Source: Flavobacteriales bacterium
Lineage (GTDB): Bacteria > Bacteroidota > Bacteroidia > DT-38
Direction of reading: 5' to 3'
DNA: 10,084 nucleotides
Assembly (NCBI GenBank): GCA_013214975.1
Contig: JABSPR010000046.1
Coordinates: 1 to 10,084 of the forward strand
The notes under the pieces were generated by a model. The model was given only the letters and a program-made list of their open reading frames with translations. It made no database searches and had not been told where the DNA came from. Shown piece by piece: positions 1-6,855 of this stretch (position 1 is the stretch's first letter; each line of letters starts with the position of its first letter). The position numbers were made by a program, and so were the translations under genes.

Positions 1-614
1 CCTAAAGGAGAGTTACCCCTAACCACAATATCATTTCGAGAATCATCCGCCCCTTGTACTCCCGCAAAGTTAGAAGCCATTCGCGCAGGGTCTCCTCTGC
101 TTCCAGCGTAACGTTCCGTTTCTTCAACCGAAAATGTTCGGGCACTTACCGTGGCCATTTGGTTTGATGCTTCCCCCTGAAGCTTGTTACCAGAAATAAC
201 TACATCCTCCATAGTTATCATCGACTCCTCCATCTCTACATTAAATAAAACTTCCTTCGCAGAGTTTACAATTACATTGGTAATAACTACATCGGTATAA
301 CCCAGAGATTTAATAACCACATTGTATCTACCAATTGGGACATCGGTAATTTTAAATATGCCGGCAACATCTGTTGCTACTCCTTTTAATAGAATGGAGT
401 CTGTGTAAATGGCAACGGTAGCACCAACTAATTCGAATTTTGATTCTTTGTCCTTAACCGAGCCTCTTATTCTTTGGGTGATTGATAAATCGGCTCTGTT
501 AGTTTCAGCAGTTTCTTTGCTTGAATCGGATTGTGCTTGAATTATATTGCTGTGTATAGATGCGAAAATTAGAACCGCGGTAACTAAAAGGACAGTTGAA
601 TAAATATTTCTCAT
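1..614 (-). CDS. TonB-dependent receptor, N-terminal part (truncated by window edge)
   Basis: This is the first 204 codons of an outer-membrane TonB-dependent transporter; the rest lies beyond the left edge. Reading the minus strand from ATG at 614, residues 1-27 form a signal peptide (hydrophobic LLVTAVLIF core, likely cut after IQA). Residues 48-130 are a carboxypeptidase-D regulatory-like beta-sandwich (RIRGSVKDKES, GATVAIY, GIFKITDVPIGRYNV, SLGYTDVV). From about residue 135 comes the plug domain (EDVVISG, then RYAGSRGDPARMASNFAGVQ and the NDIVVRGNSP motif). This order is typical of Bacteroidota receptors, which import siderophores, glycans or other large nutrients with TonB/ExbBD energy. 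The ligand cannot be told without the barrel. It is transcribed divergently from the T9SS cargo gene starting at 744, and a good -7 element lies 35 bases upstream of its start. The family assignment is firm; the start is well supported by the signal peptide. Confidence 0.93.
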   Translation of the reverse strand, partial: MRNIYSTVLLVTAVLIFASIHSNIIQAQSDSSKETAETNRADLSITQRIRGSVKDKESKFELVGATVAIYTDSILLKGVATDVAGIFKITDVPIGRYNVVIKSLGYTDVVITNVIVNSAKEVLFNVEMEESMITMEDVVISGNKLQGEASNQMATVSARTFSVEETERYAGSRGDPARMASNFAGVQGADDSRNDIVVRGNSPL

Positions 615-648
615 TTCTTGATTAATTGATTGAAGCAGAAAATTTTGC

Positions 649-656
649 CAAAGATA
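649..656 (-). promoter_or_regulatory. Putative Bacteroidota -7 promoter element for the TonB receptor
   Basis: On the minus strand this reads TATCTTTG, an exact match to the Bacteroidota primary sigma factor -7 consensus TAnnTTTG. It would place transcription initiation near 642, leaving a leader of about 28 nt before the ATG at 614. I see no clear -33 TTTG at the expected distance, so the call rests on the -7 element and its position. Confidence 0.45.
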
Positions 657-743
657 AACTGATATTTTTAAATTAGACTTTATCACCTTCGTGGTGTATT
701 TATATTAGTACGCAGAGTATTAATAGATAAAAGCCAAACCTCC

Positions 744-1641
744 ATGAAAAGAACCGACAACAGATTAAGGCATTATTCTTTGGTAGCTACAGCGCTTATT
801 ACTGCTCCTATCTTATTCTTATGCAGATGTAGTTTATACAGATGTTAATCCTGATGTTACTTTAAACACTAGTGGTGAGACTTTCGGGATAGACTTAAAT
901 GGAGATTTGGTAGACGACTTTAGCATTAATATCAATGTGGGTATGGTCGCACCTTGTTTATATTCTTATGTTCAACCTTGGACACAATATGGTGTTGGAT
1001 TGCATCAATTGTCATCTAACGGGTATTTCGCAATAAATGCAAATTTCAATTTCGTACTTGCAATTAATTCTGGTGTAGCAATTAATGATACAGATGTAAC
1101 AGTTTGGGGTCAGACAGATAACCCTGGGACGTATTGTCTTAGCATTGGTGCCTCACAGCTTACGAATTATTATAACTTAGGAGTATCTGGGTATGGCAGT
1201 TATGGGTATTGGAAAGGCAGTTCTAATAAATATGTTGGTGTTAAGTTTAATGTGAATGGGAACCAGCATTTTGGCTGGATAAGTCTTACAATTCCCTTTG
1301 ACTATAAGCAACTAATCATTCATGGATTTGCTTACGAAACTTGCGCGAACACGTCAATAGATGCTGGTCAAACTACGGGGAGTTGTATACCTACTTCAAT
1401 AGAAAATGATTACGTTTCAAACAGATCGGTCTATAGTTTTGATAATGCAATCAATATTAGATTGGGTGATAATGAAAGCTTAGGTGAGGTTTCTGTTTAT
1501 TCGGCGACAGGTCAACTCATACATAGTTCACACCTTTCGAAGTCGGTTACTCAGATTCAATTAAATGAAGAGGAAGGACTTTATTTAGTTAGGGTTACCT
1601 CTGGTAATGAGGAGTCCTCAGATAGAATCTATATAAAATAA
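744..1641 (+). CDS. T9SS type A sorting-domain secreted protein, frameshifted in the signal peptide
   Basis: This is a secreted protein of unknown function. ATG at 744 opens a signal peptide (MKRTDNRLRHYSLVATALITAPIL) that then hits TAA at 846. The body continues in the +1 frame as SYADVVYTDVNPDVTL and is open to TAA at 1639-1641. Dropping one T near 814-818 gives a 298-aa protein with a natural signal-peptidase site (ILSYA before DVVYTD). The mature part has an aspartate-rich DLNGDLVDDF segment resembling calcium-binding loops and Cys residues at several places. The last ~75 residues are a T9SS type A sorting domain (EVSVYSATGQLI, then GLYLVRVTSG and a basic RIYIK end), which directs export by the Por machinery. 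The body alone could only begin at an internal TTG at 907, with no signal peptide. The family is sure at the C terminus; whether the gene is functional is open. Confidence 0.82.
811..822 (+). other. Apparent +1 frameshift site in the T9SS cargo gene
   Basis: The DNA holds two tandem TCTTAT units. Reading CCT ATC TTA TCT TAT GCA would give PILSYA and join the signal peptide to the body. The actual sequence has one additional T (TTA TTC TTA TGC), which leads to the TAA at 846. The upstream frame (from 744) and downstream frame (open from 787) overlap only here. It may be a sequencing or assembly error, a real mutation, or a phase-variable tract; the run is short, so slippage-based variation is not obvious. 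Confidence 0.75.
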
Positions 1642-1729
1642 TTTCTGTTTTGAGTTTAATGAAGTGGCTGGAGAAGGAGATTTAATTCCATATCCATCCC
1701 TTGTCTTCCGATTCCTTTAATTTAATTAT

Positions 1730-1737
1730 TAGCTTTG
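1730..1737 (+). promoter_or_regulatory. Putative -7 promoter element for the cupin gene
   Basis: The sequence TAGCTTTG matches the Bacteroidota TAnnTTTG element exactly and lies 45 bases before the ATG at 1782, giving a plausible leader of roughly 38 nt. The nearest upstream TTG (1701) is too far for an ideal -33, so the promoter is only partly supported. Confidence 0.4.
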
Positions 1738-1781
1738 ATTAAGAAGCAATTATTTTTAAATCATTCTATAAATACTCAAAC

Positions 1782-2240
1782 ATGAAAACATTACTTACCT
1801 CAATAATAATATTGGTTTTTTCTCTTAGCTCTCTCGCACAAGGATCTTCGGCTACAGATACTAAACATCCATCAAAACTTACTAAAGAGCAAATAGCAGG
1901 AACGGTCTTTGACAGCAAAGACGTTGAAAAATACAAGGATGAACTAGGAAGAAAGATGGTTGACTTTTATCAATTATATAGTTCTGACAAAAAATTTGCA
2001 GTTGGAATGACAACAGCCCCTGCAGGGAAACTAGAGTATTTAGACCACGAATATGGTACGGATGAAATGATGTATTTTATTTCGGGTGGAGTAACATTAA
2101 CATCTGAAGATGGAACTGTTTTAGTAGTTGGGGAAGGAGAATGCGCTACTCTTGCAAAAGAATGGAAAGGTACTTGGGATACACAAGGCTATACCAAAAT
2201 ATGGGTTATTTATAGTAGAGAAGGCGGGGCGCTAGAATAA
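1782..2240 (+). CDS. Small secreted cupin-domain protein
   Basis: This 152-aa protein is probably exported. Residues 1-19 are a signal peptide (KTLLTS followed by IIILVFSLSSLA, likely cut before QGSS). Residues about 70-146 form a single cupin barrel: DHEYGTDEMMYFISGGVTL is the first cupin motif, followed by TSEDGTVLVVGEGEC and KEWKGTWDTQGYTKIWVIY. The pattern DE-MYFI-G-VTLT-EDGT-VG-G-KGTW resembles the Cupin_3 (DUF861, ureidoglycine-aminohydrolase-like/EutQ-like) group. The classical HxH metal pair is not obvious; H89, E90, D94 and E95 are possible ligands. Cupins of this type may be enzymes or small-molecule binders, and the substrate cannot be named. The gene stands alone, convergent with the receiver gene on the other strand with 27 bp between the stops. 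Confidence 0.8.
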   Translation: MKTLLTSIIILVFSLSSLAQGSSATDTKHPSKLTKEQIAGTVFDSKDVEKYKDELGRKMVDFYQLYSSDKKFAVGMTTAPAGKLEYLDHEYGTDEMMYFISGGVTLTSEDGTVLVVGEGECATLAKEWKGTWDTQGYTKIWVIYSREGGALE

Positions 2241-2267
2241 CTTAATATAAAAAGATTCTTGGTGTAA

Positions 2268-2744
2268 CTAATTCTGAGAAAATGACTGTTGATTATGTTT
2301 TAACCTCACCTTGGTTAAGTTATTGTTGAATGATTTGATCGCGTTTGGACTAAGAAACCATTCATTATTCAATACTTGTCTTATTCCAGTTATTATTGTT
2401 TGGGAAGAGTCTCCTTTGCAAATAAACCCATTGGCACCACTGCTCATAGCTTCAATAATATTTTTCTTGTCTCTTAGTTGAGAGTGTATAATTATTTTAA
2501 TAAAAGGATTTCTTCCTTTCACATGCTCTATTAGTTCAATACCATCCATCCTTGGCATTGCTATACAGGTAATAATTAATCTAGGAGTTTCTTTTTGAAG
2601 CTCAACAAGTGCGGCGATACCATCACCCACTTCTATTATATCGTTAAAGAGTTCAATTTTATTTAAAACATTCACAAGCTTCTTTCTTGACACCGGATTG
2701 TTGTCGACTACTAAAACTTGTTGTGAGATTTTTAAATGTTTCAT
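2268..2744 (-). CDS. Degenerate NarL-like receiver protein (Cys at the phosphorylation site, no output domain)
   Basis: This 158-aa cytoplasmic protein is a receiver domain (residues ~8-130) plus a short Asn/Gln-rich tail. The fold is clear: VLVVDNN at strand 1, ETPRLIITCIAMPRMDGIEL at strand 3, S88 at the switch Thr/Ser position, and GANGFICKGDSS with K110 at strand 5. The GANGF-CK-DS...LSPNAIKSF stretch is characteristic of NarL/FixJ-type regulators, but the expected LuxR helix-turn-helix is absent. The phospho-accepting Asp is Cys60 (codon TGT), and the acidic pair is D14-N15 instead of Asp-Asp. Phosphorylation by a histidine kinase is therefore unlikely, so it may act by protein-protein contact. 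It is divergent from the HAMP/PAS gene at 3053 across 308 bp, a plausible signalling pair by position only. Confidence 0.87.
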   Translation of the reverse strand: MKHLKISQQVLVVDNNPVSRKKLVNVLNKIELFNDIIEVGDGIAALVELQKETPRLIITCIAMPRMDGIELIEHVKGRNPFIKIIIHSQLRDKKNIIEAMSSGANGFICKGDSSQTIITGIRQVLNNEWFLSPNAIKSFNNNLTKVRLKHNQQSFSQN

Positions 2745-2807
2745 TAAATGATATGTAACACTAATTTATATCTTTTACGGCATATACAAATTACGTTGTT
2801 CTCTCAT

Positions 2808-2850
2808 AAAGGTTAATCGGTATTTTTTCGTAAAAAAGAGATTAGCCTTT
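2808..2850. repeat. Two-tier inverted repeat / hairpin
   Basis: Arms 2808-2818 (AAAGGTTAATC) and 2840-2850 (GATTAGCCTTT) pair over 11 bp with a single G-T wobble. The 21-base interior contains T6 (2823-2828) facing A6 (2832-2837) around a CGT loop, so the structure could extend almost to the tip. It lies 64-106 bases upstream of the receiver gene start on the minus strand. No gene ends beside it, so an operator or a leader-RNA structure fits better than a terminator. Confidence 0.6.
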
Positions 2851-2883
2851 CTTTCGATAATGCCTTAAAATATAGAATTTAAG

Positions 2884-2909
2884 GAAAATATATAAACAAA
2901 AATATTTTC
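2884..2909. repeat. AT-rich inverted repeat
   Basis: GAAAATAT (2884-2891) and ATATTTTC (2902-2909) are perfect reverse complements separated by 10 bases. In DNA this A+T-rich, such an 8-bp dyad can arise by chance, but it sits in the divergent control region near a -7-like element on the minus strand. Confidence 0.35.
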
Positions 2910-3036
2910 TAATTAAGATTAAAAGGTCGGGAATATTGAAACATTTTTATTAAATTAACGTAATTGGCTGATTAGATGGTATTAGTGACTGACTTGTTTG
3001 CCACTTTAACATCTTTAGTTGGAGTAATGTTATATT

Positions 3037-3044
3037 AAGAAGGA
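3037..3044 (+). promoter_or_regulatory. Ribosome binding site of the HAMP/PAS gene
   Basis: AAGAAGGA precedes the ATG at 3053 with an 8-base spacer. It is the clearest Shine-Dalgarno sequence in the window and supports this start codon; most other genes here have weak or A-rich sites. Confidence 0.6.
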
Positions 3045-3052
3045 ATAATAAA

Positions 3053-3949
3053 ATGGCGAAGAGTGGTAATAGGTTTAATAATGAATTTGAGCAGATTCAT
3101 GAGTTAATGGCGGATTTAAATGTAAAATTTGCTCGAGATCCAACCCTTAAGTATGTTCTGAAGGATGAATATGATGATTTGTTTGAGCAGTTTATAATGC
3201 TGGATACGAGTATTTATAATCACAAGAAGTTAGAAATAGATAGCAACGATAGGTTAGACATGTTAACGGATGCAATGGCATCCGTTGCCGATTTAGATTT
3301 CAGCAAGGAACTTGTTGTAGGGGGAGAAATGGACCATCTTGATTATATGGCTCTCAGTTATAACTTGATGCGAGAAAGATTAGAAGAAAAATTTCTAGTA
3401 TCTCAGGGAAAAGAAATTATTAATTCGTTCCAAGACCTCTATCTGATAGTAGATGTAAATGGCAATGTTGTAGACTCGAATACAGCCCTCCAAAGGAAAT
3501 TTAATCTCGCTCATAATGATGTTGTTGACAAGCCGATTAAATCATTCTTTGAGATGAAGGCGATTAACAACAATTTTGGAATTGATTATAATGTACGTCA
3601 GTCGGGGTTTGGAATATCTAGAAAGTACATTCCCAATACTGATGCTAGGTTTGTTCTTAAAGTTACGAACGGTAGCTTCACCTTTGATAGAGGAGAGAAA
3701 GATGGATACTGGTATAAAGTAGAGTCACATTCTACCTTGTTGTACAATCAAAAAACGATTAAAAATCGGGAGTATATTCTGGCTAGCCTAGATAGGCTCC
3801 ATGCCCAAATCAAAAGAAATATAAACAAGACCGAAGACAGGCAGAGAATACTTGTCGAGATTAAAGAAATTAAGAAGGACGTGAAAGCGCTTGGGGGGTT
3901 TCAATCTAGGATATTGGAAAAGCTGGATGTCCTTTTGAACGAGGAATAA
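3053..3949 (+). CDS. Soluble HAMP-like/PAS-domain signalling protein lacking a kinase domain
   Basis: This 298-aa protein has no membrane segment. Residues ~66-112 resemble the HAMP-like linker common before PAS kinases in Bacteroidota (DAMASVADLDFSKEL, then GEMDHLDYMALSYNLMRERL). A PAS domain follows from about 124 to 250: FQDLYLIVDVNGNVVDSNTA and LAHNDVVDKPIKSFFE form its first half, and the strand pair at 219-246 (DGYWYKVESHSTLLYN...REYILASLDRL) its end. The C terminus (258-297) is a charged heptad-like helix. In relatives these modules precede a HisKA/HATPase pair; here the protein stops instead, so it probably senses a ligand or redox state and signals through oligomerisation or partners. 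It diverges from the pseudo-receiver and ends one base from the opposing DUF7793-like gene. Confidence 0.82.
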   Translation: MAKSGNRFNNEFEQIHELMADLNVKFARDPTLKYVLKDEYDDLFEQFIMLDTSIYNHKKLEIDSNDRLDMLTDAMASVADLDFSKELVVGGEMDHLDYMALSYNLMRERLEEKFLVSQGKEIINSFQDLYLIVDVNGNVVDSNTALQRKFNLAHNDVVDKPIKSFFEMKAINNNFGIDYNVRQSGFGISRKYIPNTDARFVLKVTNGSFTFDRGEKDGYWYKVESHSTLLYNQKTIKNREYILASLDRLHAQIKRNINKTEDRQRILVEIKEIKKDVKALGGFQSRILEKLDVLLNEE

Positions 3950-3950
3950 T

Positions 3951-4346
3951 TTAGTTGAGAAACTTATTTGGTTGTAAAAATAAGTAGGCAGACTCCTTGT
4001 CATTAAAATATTTAGTTGGCCTATAAGGCTTATCAACCTTGAGCCAAAAATTGAAAAATATTTTGCTTAGTCGTTTATCCGAAAATACAGCTATCGAGCT
4101 CAAAGAACTGTAAGATTCTTCGGTAGCCCAATATTTCATAGCGCCATAATCTACGCTCTTGATATTTCGAATATCTACTAAGCCAGGATACAAATGACCT
4201 CCAGTATAGGCGATTCTATCCGCAACAATTTTCTTGGCAATTTCCAAGGAAACAACTAAATCTGGCGTATAAGTAGTATGAATAATTCCTTTCTCAATCC
4301 AAATTTTAAGATACTCTGTCTCAAACTGTTTTTTGCTTATTTCCAT
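3951..4346 (-). CDS. DUF7793/STAS-like small protein
   Basis: This 131-aa cytoplasmic protein resembles a small Flavobacteria family with a SpoIIAA/STAS-like pattern (DUF7793 by my recollection; no search was possible). It shows a strand pair FETEYLKIWIEKGIIHTTYT, then PDLVVSLEIAKKIVADRIAY, the signature LYPGLVDIRNIKSVDYGAMKYWA, and IAVFSDKRLSKIFFNFWLKVDKP with PTKYFNDKESAYLFL at the end. The exact function of the family is unknown to me; STAS-like domains usually bind partners or ligands. The frame stays open upstream to 4469, but that extension overlaps the neighbouring synthase gene and codes an unrelated hydrophobic stretch, so ATG at 4346 is chosen, where the family homology begins. It is divergent from the synthase (73 bp between starts) and convergent with the HAMP/PAS gene. 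Confidence 0.8.
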   Translation of the reverse strand: MEISKKQFETEYLKIWIEKGIIHTTYTPDLVVSLEIAKKIVADRIAYTGGHLYPGLVDIRNIKSVDYGAMKYWATEESYSSLSSIAVFSDKRLSKIFFNFWLKVDKPYRPTKYFNDKESAYLFLQPNKFLN

Positions 4347-4389
4347 GAATTCGATTTTCTTTAAGTAAGTGTACGATAAAGTAAAAATA

Positions 4390-4400
4390 TTTGTTACAAA
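4390..4400. promoter_or_regulatory. Short dyad in the divergent promoter region (possible operator)
   Basis: TTTGT-T-ACAAA is a perfect 5-bp dyad around one central base, in the 73-bp space between the DUF7793-like start (4346) and the synthase start (4420). Its position suits an operator controlling both genes. It is short and AT-rich, so chance is a real alternative. Confidence 0.3.
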
Positions 4401-4419
4401 CCAAAACAACAAAGAAAGG

Positions 4420-6855
4420 ATGACCAAATACAGCCAGATTATTGATTCAATACAAGAGAACATTAACAATGGAGTAAAAAATGGCGTTTTACATTTAACT
4501 GCCTTAGGGAAAAGGAATTCAAACCATGTTAAAATAGAACAAAAGTCGTTAGTCGGATTCTCGTCATACGGATATTTAGGATTAGAAAATAATTCGAAAT
4601 TAATAGATGGTTGTAAGGAAGTTTTAGATAGTTATGGAACTCAATTTGGCTTTTCAAGGGCATTTATTTCATTAGATTTATATGATCAATTAGAGGATCT
4701 GTTGGCTAAAATATTTGAAGCTAAAACGATTGTTCTTCCTAGTACAACTTTGGCGCATCAAGCTGCTTTACCTGCTTTAATAAGCGATAACGATGCTGTC
4801 ATTATGGATCAACATGCTCATGCGAGCATCCAAACTACTGTAAAACTACTTAAAGAAAGAGGTGTAAATGTTGAGCTTGTAAGACATAGTAGATGTGACC
4901 AGATAGAGGAAAAGTTTTTAAAACTAAAGGTTGGTCACGAGAAAGTATGGTATCTATCGGATGGTGTATATTCCATGTACGGAGATTATGCTCCTGCTAG
5001 ACAGTTGGAAGTATTGATGAATAAGTATGATCAATTCCATTGGTATGTAGATGATGCCCATGGGATGAGTTGGGCTGGCTTACATGGGAAAGGGTACATT
5101 TTAGATCAAGTCAATCTTCACAGTCAGATGGTCCTAGTATCTTCATTGAGCAAAGCCTATGCTGCCACCGGAGGGGTAATAGTTTTACCAAACGATCGTT
5201 GGTATAATAGAATCAGGACAAGTGGGCCAACGTTAATATTTACGACACCTATTGCTCCTCCAATGCTTGGAATTGCAATTGCTTCAGCAAAACTTCATTT
5301 GTCTTCGGAGTTGAGAAATCTTCAGCAAGATCTCAAAAGTAAAATAGATTTCTTTTCAGCTAAGGTATCAGAGCTCAATTTGAAAGAGATCTCAAGAAAT
5401 AGTTCGCCAATATTCTATTTGGCCACCAGCATGCCCAAGGTGAGTTATAATCTAACAAAGAAATTAATAGATAAGGGCTTTTATATCACTCCAACACAGT
5501 TTCCGGCTGTTTCTGCCAAGAATGCAGGTCTTCGTATTTGCGTTAATGTGCATCACGATAAAAATCAGATGAGCGAAGTTTTGAATCTGTTAGCTGATTT
5601 ATATCCCATTGCATTAAAAGAGGAAGGTGTAAAGGTGGAAAACGTAGATAAGTTCTTTAAAATTGAAAGTACGGTAGAAAGCAAATTAGATCAAACCTCA
5701 GAAAAAGCAGGAGAATTAACTTTGGAGAGGTATAGATCAATAAAGGATATTGATAAAACAATCTGGAATAGCCTTTTAGGAAATAATGGTTCGTTTGATT
5801 GGGATGGATTGGTTTTTTTAGAGAAAACATTTACAGATAATCCAAAGAAAGAGAATAACTGGGACTTCTATTATTTTCTTATTAAGGATATTAACGATGA
5901 TTATATACTCGCGACTTTTTTCACAAAATGCCTTTGTAAAGATGATATTTTTAAGCCTTCGGTAATATCAGAGGAATTAGAAGATTACAGAAAAATGGAC
6001 CCATATTTATTGTGTACAGAGTCGTTAATGATGGGATGTTTATTGACAGAAGGTGAACATCTTTATCTAGATAGAACAAGTAATTATTGGCAAGAAGCTT
6101 TTCTTGTTTTGTATAACGAATTGGTCGACCTGCAAGAGAAAACGAAGGTCAATGCCATTTATTTAAGAGATTTTGATAAGGATGACCAGGAATTGTCAGA
6201 TTTATTTATTGCAAGTGGTTTTATTAAAACAGATTTGCCGGATTATTCTCATGAGTTAACCAATTTAAATTGGCAAACAAAAGAAGAATTGTTACAACCC
6301 CTTAAAAAGAAAAAAAGGCAACAACTGCGCCAAGATACTTTTAACTATGAGGAGAAATATGAAATCAAGATAAAAAAAAGTGTTCCTGAGGTTAAGTTGA
6401 AAGAATATTACAAGCTTTATCAAAATGTAAAGGAAGGAAGCTACATTATCAACACATTCGATTTGCCTTTTAAGACCTTTATAAATATGAATGAGGATAA
6501 TGGGTGGGAGATGATAGAGTTGAGTTTGAAGGAAAGCGAATACCCAAAAGGGAGTGATAAACATCCAATCGCTGTTGTCTTTTGTTATAAAACAAAGAAC
6601 ACTTATACACCTTTATTAATAGGACTAGACTATTCCTATAAATTTTCTCATAAAAACTATAAGCAAGCTGTTTATCAAATTGCTAAAAGAGCAAGCTATT
6701 TGGGAGTTAGAAAAGTGTTTTATGGTATAACCGCAAGCGTAGAGAAGAGGAGAATTGGAGCCAGAGCTATTCCCAAATCAGTATTCGTTCAATTACAAGA
6801 TAGTTACAATATGGAAGTTTTGGAGATGAATAATGTAGGCCAAGCCGCTAATTAA
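4420..6855 (+). CDS. Alpha-oxoamine synthase fused to a FemAB/GNAT-like acyltransferase
   Basis: This 811-aa two-domain enzyme is probably cytoplasmic. Residues ~1-400 are a fold-type I PLP enzyme of the alpha-oxoamine synthase family (BioF, Kbl, serine palmitoyltransferase, CqsA), which condenses an amino acid with an acyl thioester and releases CO2. Visible are SSYGYLGLE, GTQFGFSRAF, H134 stacking on the cofactor (HAHAS), D211 and H214 (DDAHG), and the Schiff-base lysine K245 (SSLSKAYAATGG); spacing matches E. coli BioF closely. After a linker, residues ~430-811 resemble FemAB-like double GNAT proteins (DWDGLVFLE, LKKKKRQQLRQD, YYKLYQNV, and GLDYSYKF...VRKVFYGITASVEKRRIGARAIP). The fusion suggests a second acyl or aminoacyl transfer to the product; substrates are unknown. 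ATG at 4420 behind AAAGAAAGG is preferred to the in-frame GTG at 4369. The stop overlaps that of the opposing small gene by four bases. Confidence 0.88.
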   Translation: MTKYSQIIDSIQENINNGVKNGVLHLTALGKRNSNHVKIEQKSLVGFSSYGYLGLENNSKLIDGCKEVLDSYGTQFGFSRAFISLDLYDQLEDLLAKIFEAKTIVLPSTTLAHQAALPALISDNDAVIMDQHAHASIQTTVKLLKERGVNVELVRHSRCDQIEEKFLKLKVGHEKVWYLSDGVYSMYGDYAPARQLEVLMNKYDQFHWYVDDAHGMSWAGLHGKGYILDQVNLHSQMVLVSSLSKAYAATGGVIVLPNDRWYNRIRTSGPTLIFTTPIAPPMLGIAIASAKLHLSSELRNLQQDLKSKIDFFSAKVSELNLKEISRNSSPIFYLATSMPKVSYNLTKKLIDKGFYITPTQFPAVSAKNAGLRICVNVHHDKNQMSEVLNLLADLYPIALKEEGVKVENVDKFFKIESTVESKLDQTSEKAGELTLERYRSIKDIDKTIWNSLLGNNGSFDWDGLVFLEKTFTDNPKKENNWDFYYFLIKDINDDYILATFFTKCLCKDDIFKPSVISEELEDYRKMDPYLLCTESLMMGCLLTEGEHLYLDRTSNYWQEAFLVLYNELVDLQEKTKVNAIYLRDFDKDDQELSDLFIASGFIKTDLPDYSHELTNLNWQTKEELLQPLKKKKRQQLRQDTFNYEEKYEIKIKKSVPEVKLKEYYKLYQNVKEGSYIINTFDLPFKTFINMNEDNGWEMIELSLKESEYPKGSDKHPIAVVFCYKTKNTYTPLLIGLDYSYKFSHKNYKQAVYQIAKRASYLGVRKVFYGITASVEKRRIGARAIPKSVFVQLQDSYNMEVLEMNNVGQAAN

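Larger units (their letters stand above)
2745..3052. other. Non-coding divergent region between the pseudo-receiver and HAMP/PAS genes
   Basis: This 308-bp, strongly AT-rich stretch separates two divergently read genes and should hold both promoters. It contains an 11-bp-stem hairpin (2808-2850) and a second inverted repeat (2884-2909). On the minus strand a TATTTTTG (2897-2904) matches the -7 consensus but lies over 150 bases from the receiver gene start. I see no open frame of note, no tRNA and no recognised riboswitch. Confidence 0.6.

Noticed and set aside
3788..4036. 82-codon minus-strand open frame across the HAMP/PAS and DUF7793-like gene ends
   Set aside because: It overlaps two well-supported genes, has no family resemblance and its sequence looks like antisense translation of the coiled-coil region.
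4369..4419. GTG start 17 codons upstream for the synthase
   Set aside because: ATG 4420 has an A/G-rich ribosome site directly before it, and the upstream residues do not resemble synthase N-termini and would leave only 22 bp between divergent genes.
4347..4469. N-terminal extension of the DUF7793-like gene to an upstream ATG
   Set aside because: The added 41 residues are a hydrophobic stretch covering the divergent promoter region and the start of the synthase gene; family similarity starts at the internal ATG at 4346.
6292..6564. 90-codon minus-strand open frame inside the synthase gene
   Set aside because: It lies wholly within a strongly supported domain on the other strand and translates to a hydrophobic, low-complexity sequence typical of antisense frames.
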